Positions 35,763 to 44,049 of a stretch of 64,000 nt of DNA are shown here, piece after piece; positions within the stretch are counted from its first letter, which is position 1, and each line of letters begins with the position of its first letter. The DNA is from Massilia yuzhufengensis (GTDB taxonomy: Bacteria; Pseudomonadota; Gammaproteobacteria; Burkholderiales; Burkholderiaceae_D), in contig NZ_FOLD01000002.1 of the NCBI RefSeq assembly GCF_900112225.1, forward strand, positions 1 through 64,000. Direction: 5' to 3'. Under the pieces are notes generated by a model. The model did not search any database, had not been told where the DNA came from, and worked only from the letters and a program-made list of their open reading frames with translations. Both the position numbers and the translations under genes were made by a program.

Positions 35763-37139
35763 ATGCAATCCCCTGCCTCCTGGCGCAAGCTGATTGCGTC
35801 CAGCCTGCTACTCGCCTCCTCCGCACTGTTCGCGCCGGTGGCGGGCGCGGAAAACTTTGCCCTGATCATGACCATCGGCAGCTACAGCAATCCCGCCGCC
35901 GCCCTGCCCGGCATCGACCTCGATGCAGCGTCTGCGCGCAGGATCGCTGCGTCGATGGGCGTGGATGATCGCAATATCCTTGAATACAAGGACGCGCAGC
36001 TGACGCGCGAGGGGATGCGGGCCGGCTTTGCCAGGCTGACCAGCCGGATAAGCGCCGGCGACAATGTCTTCATTTATTACTCCGGGCACGGCACCCAACG
36101 CAGCGGCGGCGCGAAATGTTTGGAGGGCATGGTGGCGCACGACATGGCGTCGTTCGACGATGCCGACATCGAGGTCTCGCTGGCCGACCTGGCTTCGAAA
36201 GCGGGCCAGGTCGTGATGCTGAACGACTCCTGCTTTTCCGGCGGGCAGGCCACCAAGACGGTTCGCGCCACGCCCGGCTCACGGGGCAAGGCGTGGAAGA
36301 GCGAGGGGTCCGGCTCCGGCTACGAATGCGGCCAGGCGATCAATGCGAAATTCACGCGCAACCTGGTCCCGACCGCGGCCCGGCGCGGCGCCAACCTGCT
36401 GTACATCGCCGCCGCCGGCGACAATGAGGTCGCTTTCGCCAGCAGCGGGGGCAGCGCGGCCACCGTTGCATGGGTCAGCTGCCTGCGCTCCGGCGCCGAC
36501 GCCGACCGCAGCGGCATGCTGACAGGGCGCGAACTGCAGCAGTGCGCACAAGACTATGTGCGTTCGAACGGCTACCAGCAGACGATCACCCTGGTCGGCA
36601 ACGCCGACCTGCCCCTGTCGTTCGGCGAGGGCCATGCCACGGGAGCGAACGTGGATGCGCTCGCCACGCTCGACAACCTTCGCCGGCAGGCGTCGCCGGC
36701 CAGCAGTGTCGAACTGCATGCGCCGAACCCGCGCATGACAATCGGCAAGGATTACCTGGACCTGCGTGTCACCACGGGGCAGGCGGGTTACCTGTACCTG
36801 CTCCACGTCGGGTCGGATGGCAAGACCTTCGACCTGCTGTATCCAAATGCACGCGACAGCGACAATTACGTCAGGGCCGGCACGATGTCCCTGCCCCGCG
36901 CCGGCTGGGGGATCCAGGCAATGGGTCCGCCCGGCACCAGCCATGTGCTGGCCATCCTGTCCGACAAGCCGCGCCAGTTCGACAAGGGCATGACGGGCTC
37001 GGCCGGGACGCCGTTCAAATCGAGCAATGCCACTGGTGCTGCCACGCGCAACCTGGGCGTGGTCGGCATGGGACAAGGCAGCGAATCACCGGGACGCATG
37101 GGCGCAAGCCAGGTGCTTGCGGTGCACGAAGTACATTGA
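35763..37139 (+). CDS. Exported caspase-family (C14) protein with DUF4384-like C-terminus
   Basis: The 458-residue product has a signal peptide (MQSPASWRKLIASSLLLASSALFAPVAGAEN). A caspase-like domain follows, with His109 in IYYSGHGTQ and Cys157 in LNDSCFSGG. The C-terminal region (about 320-425) reads DLRVTTGQAGYLYLLHVGSD and VLAILSDKP, typical of DUF4384. ATG 35763 has AAGG just upstream and is followed by the signal peptide. An ATG at 35709 would overlap the previous gene and bury the signal. Unlike the first caspase it has no WD40 repeats. Two differently built caspases in one operon suggest separate roles, possibly one processing the other. Confidence 0.88.
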   Translation: MQSPASWRKLIASSLLLASSALFAPVAGAENFALIMTIGSYSNPAAALPGIDLDAASARRIAASMGVDDRNILEYKDAQLTREGMRAGFARLTSRISAGDNVFIYYSGHGTQRSGGAKCLEGMVAHDMASFDDADIEVSLADLASKAGQVVMLNDSCFSGGQATKTVRATPGSRGKAWKSEGSGSGYECGQAINAKFTRNLVPTAARRGANLLYIAAAGDNEVAFASSGGSAATVAWVSCLRSGADADRSGMLTGRELQQCAQDYVRSNGYQQTITLVGNADLPLSFGEGHATGANVDALATLDNLRRQASPASSVELHAPNPRMTIGKDYLDLRVTTGQAGYLYLLHVGSDGKTFDLLYPNARDSDNYVRAGTMSLPRAGWGIQAMGPPGTSHVLAILSDKPRQFDKGMTGSAGTPFKSSNATGAATRNLGVVGMGQGSESPGRMGASQVLAVHEVH

Positions 37140-37159
37140 CATTCCAACGAGGCAAACAC

Positions 37160-37759
37160 ATGAACGTCGCTTTTCGTCTTGCCGCCGCCCTGCTGGCGGC
37201 GCTCGCCGTTACACACGCCCCTGCCGCCGACATCGTCAAAGCGGCGGACATCGTCGGCGCCCTCAGCAAGGTACCCAAGGCCGTGCAGATGGCCGACGGC
37301 CGCTGGCTGCAGCGCGATCCCAGCATCGACCTGCAGGTGCAGTTCGAGTTCGACAAGAGCAGCCTGACGCCGCTGGGCGAACGGCAGCTCGACGAGCTCG
37401 CAAGCGCATTCAGGCAGCCGGCTCTGGCCACGTTTGCCTTCGAGGTCGCGGGCCACACCGACCAGGTGGGCAATGCGGCCTACAACCAGAAGCTGTCGTC
37501 CGACCGCGCAAGCGCCACCCGTGACTACCTGATTCGCAAACACGGCATCGCCACCGAACGCATGGTGGCGCGCGGCTACGGTTTCGAACGTCTTGCCGAT
37601 GCCTTGCGTCCCGGCGCCGCCATCAATCGCCGCGTGGAGATCCGCCGCCTGCCGGCCGGGCCGGATCAGCCGCGGGCGCCGCTGCCGGCCGCCGCGCAAG
37701 CCGGGCCGGCGCCATACGCGCTGCCGCCCTCAGGCGGCACCCTGACGGTGCGCCCATGA
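37160..37759 (+). CDS. OmpA-like peptidoglycan-binding protein
   Basis: The 199-residue product has a signal peptide (MNVAFRLAAALLAALAVTHAPAAD) and an OmpA C-terminal-type domain. The latter shows VQFEFDKSSLTPLGERQLDE, VAGHTDQVGNAAYNQKLSSD and NRRVEIRRL; the Asp and Arg that bind diaminopimelate are in these motifs. There is no lipobox, so it is probably periplasmic. A Pro-rich tail follows. Its TGA overlaps the ATG of the next OmpA gene (ATGA), so the two are translationally coupled. It should tie the operon products to the cell wall. Confidence 0.9.
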   Translation: MNVAFRLAAALLAALAVTHAPAADIVKAADIVGALSKVPKAVQMADGRWLQRDPSIDLQVQFEFDKSSLTPLGERQLDELASAFRQPALATFAFEVAGHTDQVGNAAYNQKLSSDRASATRDYLIRKHGIATERMVARGYGFERLADALRPGAAINRRVEIRRLPAGPDQPRAPLPAAAQAGPAPYALPPSGGTLTVRP

Positions 37760-38403
37760 ATGCCGGCCGACACCATCGCATGCGACAGCTTCACCTGCTG
37801 TTTCGCGTGGCAGCCGCCGGACTGCTGGCGACAGCGGCGCCGTTGCCGTCGGCCCAGTCGCGCCTTGACAGCGCCACCAGCGCCGAACTGGTCGCCGCCC
37901 TGTCCACGACGGCCCCCGAGCCCCCTGCACCCATGCTCACGCGCAGCCTCGGCAGGGCGACAGCGAACGCGCCCGATCCGGCCACCAGTCTTTGCGTCGG
38001 TCCCGACAACACGCCTTCGTCCGCCACGCCCGATGGCGGCACGCGCAACCTGTATGTGACAGCGGCGCCCAAGGTCGACCTGAACGTGCGCTTCGGCTTC
38101 GACTCCGCCGCCATCACCCCCGATGCGGAGCCGATGCTGGCGGCCCTGGCCACTGCCCTGACCAGTCCCGAGCTGCGGGGACATCGCTTCGTGGTTGCAG
38201 GCCATACGGACAGGCGCGGCAGCAACGACTACAACAAGCGCCTGTCCTGCGAACGCGCGCTAGCCGTGCGCGCATTCCTGGTGAAGCGATACGCTATCGA
38301 CAGCAAGCGTCTGGTCGCGCTGGGATTTGGATTCGACAAGCTGCTCGACGCGGAAACGCCCGAAAACGAAGTCAATCGCCGCGTCGAGATACGGCGGTTC
38401 TGA
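37756..38403 (+). CDS. Second OmpA-like protein
   Basis: The 215-residue product begins MNAGRHHRMRQLHLLFRVAA with a probable signal peptide ending near PSAQS. Its OmpA-like domain shows VRFGFDSAAITPDAEPML, VVAGHTDRRGSNDYNKRLSC and NRRVEIRRF. It is a diverged paralogue of the preceding gene and is read through a 4-bp ATGA overlap. It is the last gene of the operon; the dehydrogenase fragment beyond it is on the other strand. Two tandem OmpA-like genes may allow a heteromeric wall anchor. Confidence 0.9.
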   Translation: MNAGRHHRMRQLHLLFRVAAAGLLATAAPLPSAQSRLDSATSAELVAALSTTAPEPPAPMLTRSLGRATANAPDPATSLCVGPDNTPSSATPDGGTRNLYVTAAPKVDLNVRFGFDSAAITPDAEPMLAALATALTSPELRGHRFVVAGHTDRRGSNDYNKRLSCERALAVRAFLVKRYAIDSKRLVALGFGFDKLLDAETPENEVNRRVEIRRF

Positions 38404-38446
38404 CAAGGCTCGCTTTTCCGTCGGACGCAAAGCGATGTGCTGGTCT

Positions 38447-38644
38447 TCACAGCGTCGGCGAATGGCGGCTGTCCGGATTTGTCCAGATCAAGCGCTGGTC
38501 GCGCTGCCCGGCAATAAGGGCCAAGTCGGCCAGCGCGGCGCCGTCCCGGCCGGCGATGATGATGTCGATGCCGGCTTCCCGTGCGTAGGTGGCGGCCGTG
38601 CGGCCGGTGTAGCTGGTGGCGCCGTAGATCATGAGTTTTTTCAT
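38447..38644 (-). pseudogene. Saccharopine-dehydrogenase-like protein, N-terminal fragment
   Basis: The 65-residue frame starts MKKLMIYGATSYTGRTAATY and continues IDIIIAGRDGAALADLA. This is the Rossmann nucleotide-binding start of saccharopine-dehydrogenase-like and trans-acting enoyl reductase proteins, normally 350-400 residues. Homology fades after about residue 45 and a stop follows. The rest of the gene is not found downstream, where the caspase operon ends 43 bp away. I read it as a deletion remnant. Confidence 0.65.
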
Positions 38645-38658
38645 GGTAGATGGACAGC

Positions 38659-39380
38659 TTAGGTGAAGGTATGCGACAACAGTGGTTTCCAGCAGACCCA
38701 GATGTTGTAGCCGCCCGCAACCTCGATCGATTGCGCATTGATCCAGTCGCTCTCGGTGGACAGCAGCGTCGCGATCACGCGGCCGACGTCGTCCGGCTCC
38801 GCTACCCTGCCCAGTGCGGTGTGCGAGGCCAGCAAGGTTTCGAACTCCTGGTTGAGTCCGCCACCGAGTCGGGTACGGATGGCGCCGGGCGATACTGCAT
38901 TGGCGCGGATGCCGCGTGCGCCGAACTCCTTGGCCATGTAGCGCGTGAGGAGCTCGAGCCCGCCCTTGAACGCGGCGTAGGGTGCGACGCCGGCCGTCGC
39001 CACGCGGGTCGTCGCGCTGGTGACGTTGACGATGGCGCCGCCATCGGCCAGCAGCGGCAGCAAGGCCTGGGTCAGGAAGAACGGCCCCTTGAGGTGGACA
39101 TCGAACAAGCCATCGGACTGGTCTTCGGTCACGGTGTCGATCGGCTGGTACAAGCCGTAGCCCGCGTTGTTCACCAGCCCGCCCAGCCGGGAGATTCCCC
39201 AGACCGCCTGGAGCTGCTCCTTTACCGCGTCGCGGAAGGCGGCGAAGCTGCCGGTGTCGCTCACATCGAGCGGCAGCGCGAGCGCCTGGCCGCCGTTTTC
39301 CCGGATGCTGCGAACGGTCCTAGCCGCGGCATCCGGGTTGCCCTTGTAGGTCAGGATCACGCCCATGCCGCGCTGTGCGG
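38659..39380 (-). pseudogene. SDR-family oxidoreductase, 5'-truncated
   Basis: From about AQRGMGVILTYKGNPDAA to the TGA the translation is a normal short-chain dehydrogenase. It has VNNAGYGLY, the catalytic Ser region (VNVTSATT), YAAFKGG with Tyr and Lys, and NAVSPGAIRT. The Rossmann GxxxGxG start (about 25 residues) is missing. Homology ends near 39376, where the AraC fragment begins on the other strand, so one deletion removed both 5' ends. The long reading frame continuing upstream is antisense to AraC and not real. Confidence 0.7.
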
Positions 39381-40143
39381 CATGGTTGCGGCGCTGCCCC
39401 CGATGCCGCCGCTGCCGCCGGTTGGCACGCACACGCTGCACTACGATCCCGCGACCTATTTCCTGATGTCGGTCGACCTGCCCGCCGTGGGGGCGGTGCA
39501 CCCATCGGCAGACGGCAGGCCCTACCTGGCGGTCAGCCTGACGCTCAAGCCGCACATCATTTCCGACCTGCTCGGCGACCTGCCCAATTTCCAGGCCGGG
39601 GCCGGCGGGCCGGCTAGGGACGACAGTTTTTCGGTCGCCGCCATGACCCCGGAACTGATGGATGCCTGGGTGAGGATGCTGTCGCTGACGGAACGGCCGG
39701 GCGACATCGGCGCGCTGGCGCCGGCCTACGAGAGGGAGATCCTGTACCGGCTGCTGCAAGGCCCGCACGGGCAGATGCTGCGCGACATCGCCACCCCCGA
39801 TACGGCCCTGGCGCGGCTGAACAATGCGATCCAGTGCATCCGGCGCGACTTCGCCCAGCCCCTGCGCGTCAAAGCCCTGGCCGAAATGGCGGCGATGAGC
39901 CCTTCGGCCTTCCAACGCCGCTTCAAGTCGGTGACCGCCTTCAGCCCCCTGCAGTACCAGAAGCAGATCCGGCTCCTGCACGCGCGCACGATGCTGGCCA
40001 CCGGGCGCGCCAGCGTGACAGCGGCGGCGCTCGAGGTCGGCTACGAAAGCGCGACCCAGTTCTCGCGTGAATACGCGCGCGCGTTCGGCCTCCCGCCGGC
40101 CCGGGATGCGGCGCGGATCCAGGCCCAGCACCGGATGCACTGA
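39380..40143 (+). pseudogene. AraC-family regulator, 5'-truncated
   Basis: From about GTHTLHYDPATYFLMSVDLP the translation is an AraC_N (PF06719) sensor half. It is followed by an AraC HTH (LRVKALAEMAAMSPSAFQRR, YESATQFSREYARAFG) that ends at 40143. About 50 N-terminal residues are missing. The frame stays open upstream only because it runs antisense through the SDR fragment. AraC_N regulators often sit divergent from an SDR gene they control, so the two truncated genes were probably a pair whose shared promoter has been deleted. Confidence 0.72.
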
Positions 40144-40344
40144 GCGCTCAGCCGCTTACGCTCGGCGCATATGCTCGTCCGCAACCCAAGTCAGCGTTGT
40201 GCTTCACGCACTTCCTGACGCTCCTCAATGTTCAAAAGTACTTTACTTGCAGCACGCCCTTTCGAGGCTCACACTTGTTGAGAAAGCAGTCAAGGGCTGA
40301 GCTGCCCCATCGAGCAGCTAGCCTGTGCAACGCGAGGGCGATCC

Positions 40345-40974
40345 ATGGATTCGGACACCGTGCAGCTGAGAAGGCCTCGTCCATACCGGCCATTCTTGCC
40401 CCTGTTCTTCTCGATTGCCGGGTGGGTCCTCCTCCAGGCATGGATTGCGCTCATCGGCGCGAATTATCGGGCACACATCCTCGTCGCGGTGCCAGGCGCA
40501 GTCCTGACCCTCTGGTCGGCCTTTCCTTTTCCAGGTACCGGGCACATCCCCCCGCAAGCGGCCGACAAGCCCGACCGCGCATCCCGCTGGGCGGCCACAG
40601 CGGACGCCCTGCTCTTGCTCGCCATCGGCGCAGTTCTCGGGGGCCTGATCGCCAAAGGCAGTCTCTTCTTGCTATGCGTGGGCGCCATGGCCCTGCATTT
40701 CGTACCCTGGCCGCGGCTGCGTATTGGCCAGCGCCATCCTGCCCTGCCTTGTGCAGCCGCCCTCTGCGGGTTTGCAGCGGCCGTCCTGGCAGGATACCGG
40801 TCAATCGAGCCGATGTTCCTTCCCCTCGCTGCCTGGGCGCTCTGGGTATGCGCTTGCATTGGATTGGTCCTGAGAGCCGAACAGTCCTGGCGCGCGAAGC
40901 GCAGGGCAGCTGCCCGCTGCGGCTACGCCCATCCGGCACAGGCTGCAGGTCCAGCTTCAACTCCACTTCACTGA
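40345..40974 (+). CDS. Hypothetical multi-spanning membrane protein
   Basis: The 209-residue product has about five hydrophobic segments (starting FLPLFFSIAGWVLLQAWIAL) and a basic C-terminus. I recognise no family. GAGGG lies upstream of ATG 40345. It precedes the TadG-like gene by 37 bp on the same strand and may be co-transcribed with it. The 200-bp gap before it shows no gene. Confidence 0.6.
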   Translation: MDSDTVQLRRPRPYRPFLPLFFSIAGWVLLQAWIALIGANYRAHILVAVPGAVLTLWSAFPFPGTGHIPPQAADKPDRASRWAATADALLLLAIGAVLGGLIAKGSLFLLCVGAMALHFVPWPRLRIGQRHPALPCAAALCGFAAAVLAGYRSIEPMFLPLAAWALWVCACIGLVLRAEQSWRAKRRAAARCGYAHPAQAAGPASTPLH

Positions 40975-41011
40975 TGCATCGAGCGCACCAGCAGACATGA
41001 TGAGGCAGCAT

Positions 41012-42571
41012 ATGGCACGACGGCAGAACGCAGCGCCCAAGGGTTCCGGAGCTTCGACGAACCGTGCAAAGCGAAGGCCGCGCATGTCGAGGCGCGACCG
41101 CCAGGACGGCGCCTTTGCCATCATGTTTATCCCATTGCTGATCGTAATGATCGGCTTTTGTGGCCTCGCGATCGATGCTGGACTCATCTATAACCGCAAG
41201 GTCGACGTTTACGGCATCGCGAAAGCAGCCGCGCTCGCCGCTGCCCGCGAGCTCAACGGCACGCCGGCGGGTATCGCGGCAGCCAGGGCGGCAGCCAAGG
41301 AAACGGCTGAAGCGCTTCGGTACCAGCACTATAACGGTGGCGCTACAGTGTCATGGAGCGACGATGCACTGAGTTTCAGCGATTCGTCCGACGGCAATGG
41401 GGCGTGGATTGCGTCGGCGTCCGCCGGCGGATCCTCCAGCGCCACGCTCAGCGGACTTTACTTCGCACGGGTGGATACGGCCCAGCTCGCGCCGGAGATC
41501 GGCGCAGTGAATACCTTCTTCATGCGGATTCTCGCCAGCAGCCTTTCGTCAATCCAGGTCAGCGACAGTGCGGTCGCGGGACGGACATCCCTGAACGTGA
41601 CCCCGATCGGCGTGTGCGCCATGTCCTCCGACGCCGCAGCGGTGCGCACTGCGAGCAGCGGGGCCAGCACGCTATCCGAGCTGGTGCAGTATGGCTTCCG
41701 CCGTGGAGTCAGCTATGACCTCATGAACCTCAACCCTGTCACTGGCAGTACCGCGCCGCTCAGGTTTGCAGTGAACCCGGATGCCGCGCGCGCAGCGGCC
41801 GGCCATTCATTCGGTGTCTCAGACCTGGAGCCCTTCGTGTGCAGCGGTTCGATGTGGGCGCAGCACCTTACCGGGAGGGCGGTCCGTGTCTCCGAATTAC
41901 CGTCTTCCTCCCCGCTCGCGTCCTTGCGTCCTGCCTTGAACACGCGTTTCGACCTGTACGGTGGCACCGCCTGCACGCCGCGAGGCGCGCCGCCGGACGT
42001 GAACATCAAGGCCTACGCGTATGACCTTGCAGGCGAAGTCAAATGGATGAGCCCAAACAGCGGCAGCCGGTCTGCGGAACGGGCGAATAGCCGCAACAAA
42101 ATCGAGACCGTCGCCGACGTAACCGATCCGCCCGCCTCCCCGGGCATGTACGGTCCTCTCTGGGCATTTGCGAGGGCCGTCCAGGCACCCTCGCCGCTCA
42201 CTACTCCCGAGCCCGCCAGCGGCTACACGAGCTTCGCAGCGGGCAAGTGGCCGGACCTGTACAAATCAGGGCCGACGGCGCCGAGCTATCCCAGCAATCC
42301 ACCTTATCAGTCGGGTGTTGCATCGAGCGGACACTATGTGGCGCCGAGCGCCGCCAACAGGCCGCTGGCAGTGCCCCGCCGGCGCGTCCTGAACATTCCC
42401 CTGCTGGAATGCTTGTCGGCATCGCCATCAGGCACTAACACGCAGGCGACCGTCAAAGGCATCGGAAAGTTTTTCATGACCGTCCAAGCCACGGACGAGA
42501 CGCTCATCGCTGAATTCGCCGGACTAGCCTCTGAACAATCCTTGTCGGGCCAAGTGGAGCTCTTCCCATGA
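41012..42571 (+). CDS. TadG-like protein (Flp pilus / pseudopilin-associated)
   Basis: The 519-residue product begins with a basic segment, then DGAFAIMFIPLLIVMIGFCG-LAIDAGLIYNRKVDVYGIAK, typical of TadG/TadE-like N-termini, with a single anchoring helix. The rest is a large, probably extracytoplasmic Ser/Ala/Gly-rich domain with four scattered Cys. ATG 41012 has TGAGG six bases upstream; ATG 40997 is an alternative. No von Willebrand A motif was recognised. Its stop overlaps the next gene by ATGA. Confidence 0.75.
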   Translation: MARRQNAAPKGSGASTNRAKRRPRMSRRDRQDGAFAIMFIPLLIVMIGFCGLAIDAGLIYNRKVDVYGIAKAAALAAARELNGTPAGIAAARAAAKETAEALRYQHYNGGATVSWSDDALSFSDSSDGNGAWIASASAGGSSSATLSGLYFARVDTAQLAPEIGAVNTFFMRILASSLSSIQVSDSAVAGRTSLNVTPIGVCAMSSDAAAVRTASSGASTLSELVQYGFRRGVSYDLMNLNPVTGSTAPLRFAVNPDAARAAAGHSFGVSDLEPFVCSGSMWAQHLTGRAVRVSELPSSSPLASLRPALNTRFDLYGGTACTPRGAPPDVNIKAYAYDLAGEVKWMSPNSGSRSAERANSRNKIETVADVTDPPASPGMYGPLWAFARAVQAPSPLTTPEPASGYTSFAAGKWPDLYKSGPTAPSYPSNPPYQSGVASSGHYVAPSAANRPLAVPRRRVLNIPLLECLSASPSGTNTQATVKGIGKFFMTVQATDETLIAEFAGLASEQSLSGQVELFP

Positions 42572-43047
42572 ATAAACGCACTTTATCGCTTGCCAATCTG
42601 CCGCGGAAGCGTGAAGCGGGAGTCGCGGCGATCGAGCTGGCACTCCTGCTGCCGGTCCTCATCGTCTTCCTTCTCTTCCCGATCTTCATCTCGAAGGTGC
42701 TTTGGCATTACACAGTGGCGCAAAAGGCCGCCCAGGATGCTGCGCGCTACCTGTCAACGGTGCCTCGCTCGGAAATGATGTCGCGCGACCTTGCCGCCGA
42801 AGCGGGCGACCTGGCGATCGACATTGCCGGGCGGGAGATTGCGGAACTCGCGCCAGACCTGGAAATCATTGGTCCTAAAGCGTTCTGCGACGCGGAAAGC
42901 TGTGGCGACCTGATCGCTGGGAGAGTGCCCGCGACTGTCCGTGTGCGGCTGGCATTTACCATGGCCGATCCGACCGGCCTGATCGACTTCGGCTGGTACG
43001 GCCTGGAGATCACTGCTAACCACACCATGCGCTATGCCGGCAACTAA
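42568..43047 (+). CDS. TadE-family pseudopilin-like protein
   Basis: The 159-residue product has a short basic leader, then the prepilin-like stretch GVAAIELALLLPVLIVFLLF with Glu at position 5 of the hydrophobic segment, as in TadE. The rest contains one Cys pair (FCDAESCGD). It overlaps TadG by 4 bp and the next TadE gene by 14 bp, so the three are co-translated. TadE pseudopilins normally need the TadV peptidase, which is not in this window. Confidence 0.85.
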   Translation: MNKRTLSLANLPRKREAGVAAIELALLLPVLIVFLLFPIFISKVLWHYTVAQKAAQDAARYLSTVPRSEMMSRDLAAEAGDLAIDIAGREIAELAPDLEIIGPKAFCDAESCGDLIAGRVPATVRVRLAFTMADPTGLIDFGWYGLEITANHTMRYAGN

Positions 43048-43630
43048 GCGACCCATGCGCAAGCTCCAGCGCCCTCCGTTCAAGCAGGCTGGCACGGCCG
43101 CGGTAGAGTTTGCCCTTCTGGCGGTCATTTTTTTTAGTCTCGTATTCGGGATCATCGAGACTGCACGCCTGCTATTTGTCTTTAACACCTTGCAGGAAGT
43201 AACGCGGCGTGGTGCTGCGGCTGCGGTCAAGGTCTATCCAACCGACACCGCGATTGCGGCGGTCAGGCAGCACGCAATATTCAGGAACTCTCCTGGCGAA
43301 CTCATGCTTGCGCCGCCAATTACCGACGAACATATCCGCCTGAGCTACCTTGCGTTTGATTTGTCCCATATCCCTGCGGGCTCGTGGCCAGCGAACGCCA
43401 GCGAAAACCGGCGGGTGTGCATGACCAATTCGCATGCTGCAAACTGCATCCACTTTGTGCAGGTGCAGGTCTGTGATCCTGCAGACGCTTCCGTATGCAA
43501 TGCGGTGCCAGCGCAGATGATATTGCCGTTCATTGACCTACGCGTGCCGCTTCATCGGGCGACGACCATTGTGCCGGTCGAGTCCTTTGGGTATGTACCG
43601 GGGAGGTTGCCGCCGGGGTGTTCTTGTTAG
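43034..43630 (+). CDS. Second TadE-family pseudopilin-like protein
   Basis: The 198-residue product has QAGTAAVEFALLAVIFFSLVFG near the N-terminus, again with the pseudopilin Glu, and a longer Cys-containing C-terminal domain ending PPGCSC. ATG 43034 lies inside the previous gene; ATG 43055 is an alternative start. It ends the cluster. The 180 bp after its stop contains only the terminator region of the tRNA-Ser gene. Confidence 0.82.
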   Translation: MPATKRPMRKLQRPPFKQAGTAAVEFALLAVIFFSLVFGIIETARLLFVFNTLQEVTRRGAAAAVKVYPTDTAIAAVRQHAIFRNSPGELMLAPPITDEHIRLSYLAFDLSHIPAGSWPANASENRRVCMTNSHAANCIHFVQVQVCDPADASVCNAVPAQMILPFIDLRVPLHRATTIVPVESFGYVPGRLPPGCSC

Positions 43631-43812
43631 GATGCGGGGCGAAGGTTCAAAGGCTAAAGTGGGGAGAGGACGCGAGCTGCGCTCGCGGGGAGCCCGCGAT
43701 GCGGGCGCAGAGTGGCGATTCGCCTGCGTTCCGCAGGCCGCCGCGCCGCCTGCAGGCGGACGCGCTTCGAATCCCACGCGGAGAGCGCGCAGGCGCTCTC
43801 CTCGTCTACGCG

Positions 43813-43862
43813 AAGTTGCAAAAGAAAAAGCCACCCGAGGGTGGCTTTCACTTTTGCAACTT
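43813..43862 (-). terminator. Terminator of tRNA-Ser (nested stem)
   Basis: An inner stem AAAGCCACCC/GGGTGGCTTT (43827-43836 and 43839-43848) lies inside an outer stem AAGTTGCAAAAG/CTTTTGCAACTT (43813-43824 and 43851-43862). On the minus strand the inner stem is followed by TTTTTCTTTT, a normal rho-independent signal for the tRNA gene. It may also stop transcripts of the TadE cluster coming from the other side. Confidence 0.8.
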
Positions 43863-43954
43863 GGCGGAGACGGTGGGATTCGAACCCACGATACAGGTAT
43901 AAGCCGTATGCATCCTTAGCAGGGATGTGCCTTCGGCCACTCGGCCACGTCTCC
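43862..43954 (-). tRNA. tRNA-Ser (anticodon GCU)
   Basis: On the minus strand the gene starts GGAGACGTGGCCGAGTGG. It has an anticodon loop CTGCTAA (GCU), the long serine variable arm, TTCGAATCC in the T loop, and the CGTCTCC acceptor 3' strand followed by G and encoded CCA. The length is 93 nt including CCA. The terminator follows directly. Confidence 0.95.
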
Positions 43955-44049
43955 AATCAGGACCAACTTCGCAGTCAGCGCTGAGTGCAGGCATCTTAAG
44001 GTCTGCACCCCATTTGGTCAAGATTGCACAGCAAAATTTCTGAAAATAA

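Noticed and set aside
38650..39379. Apparent N-terminal extension of the AraC protein
   Set aside because: The frame is open only because it runs antisense to the SDR fragment; it has no homology of its own.
43618..43984. Overlapping small open frames between the TadE cluster and lysC
   Set aside because: They cross the tRNA-Ser gene and its terminator and show low-complexity Arg-rich translations.
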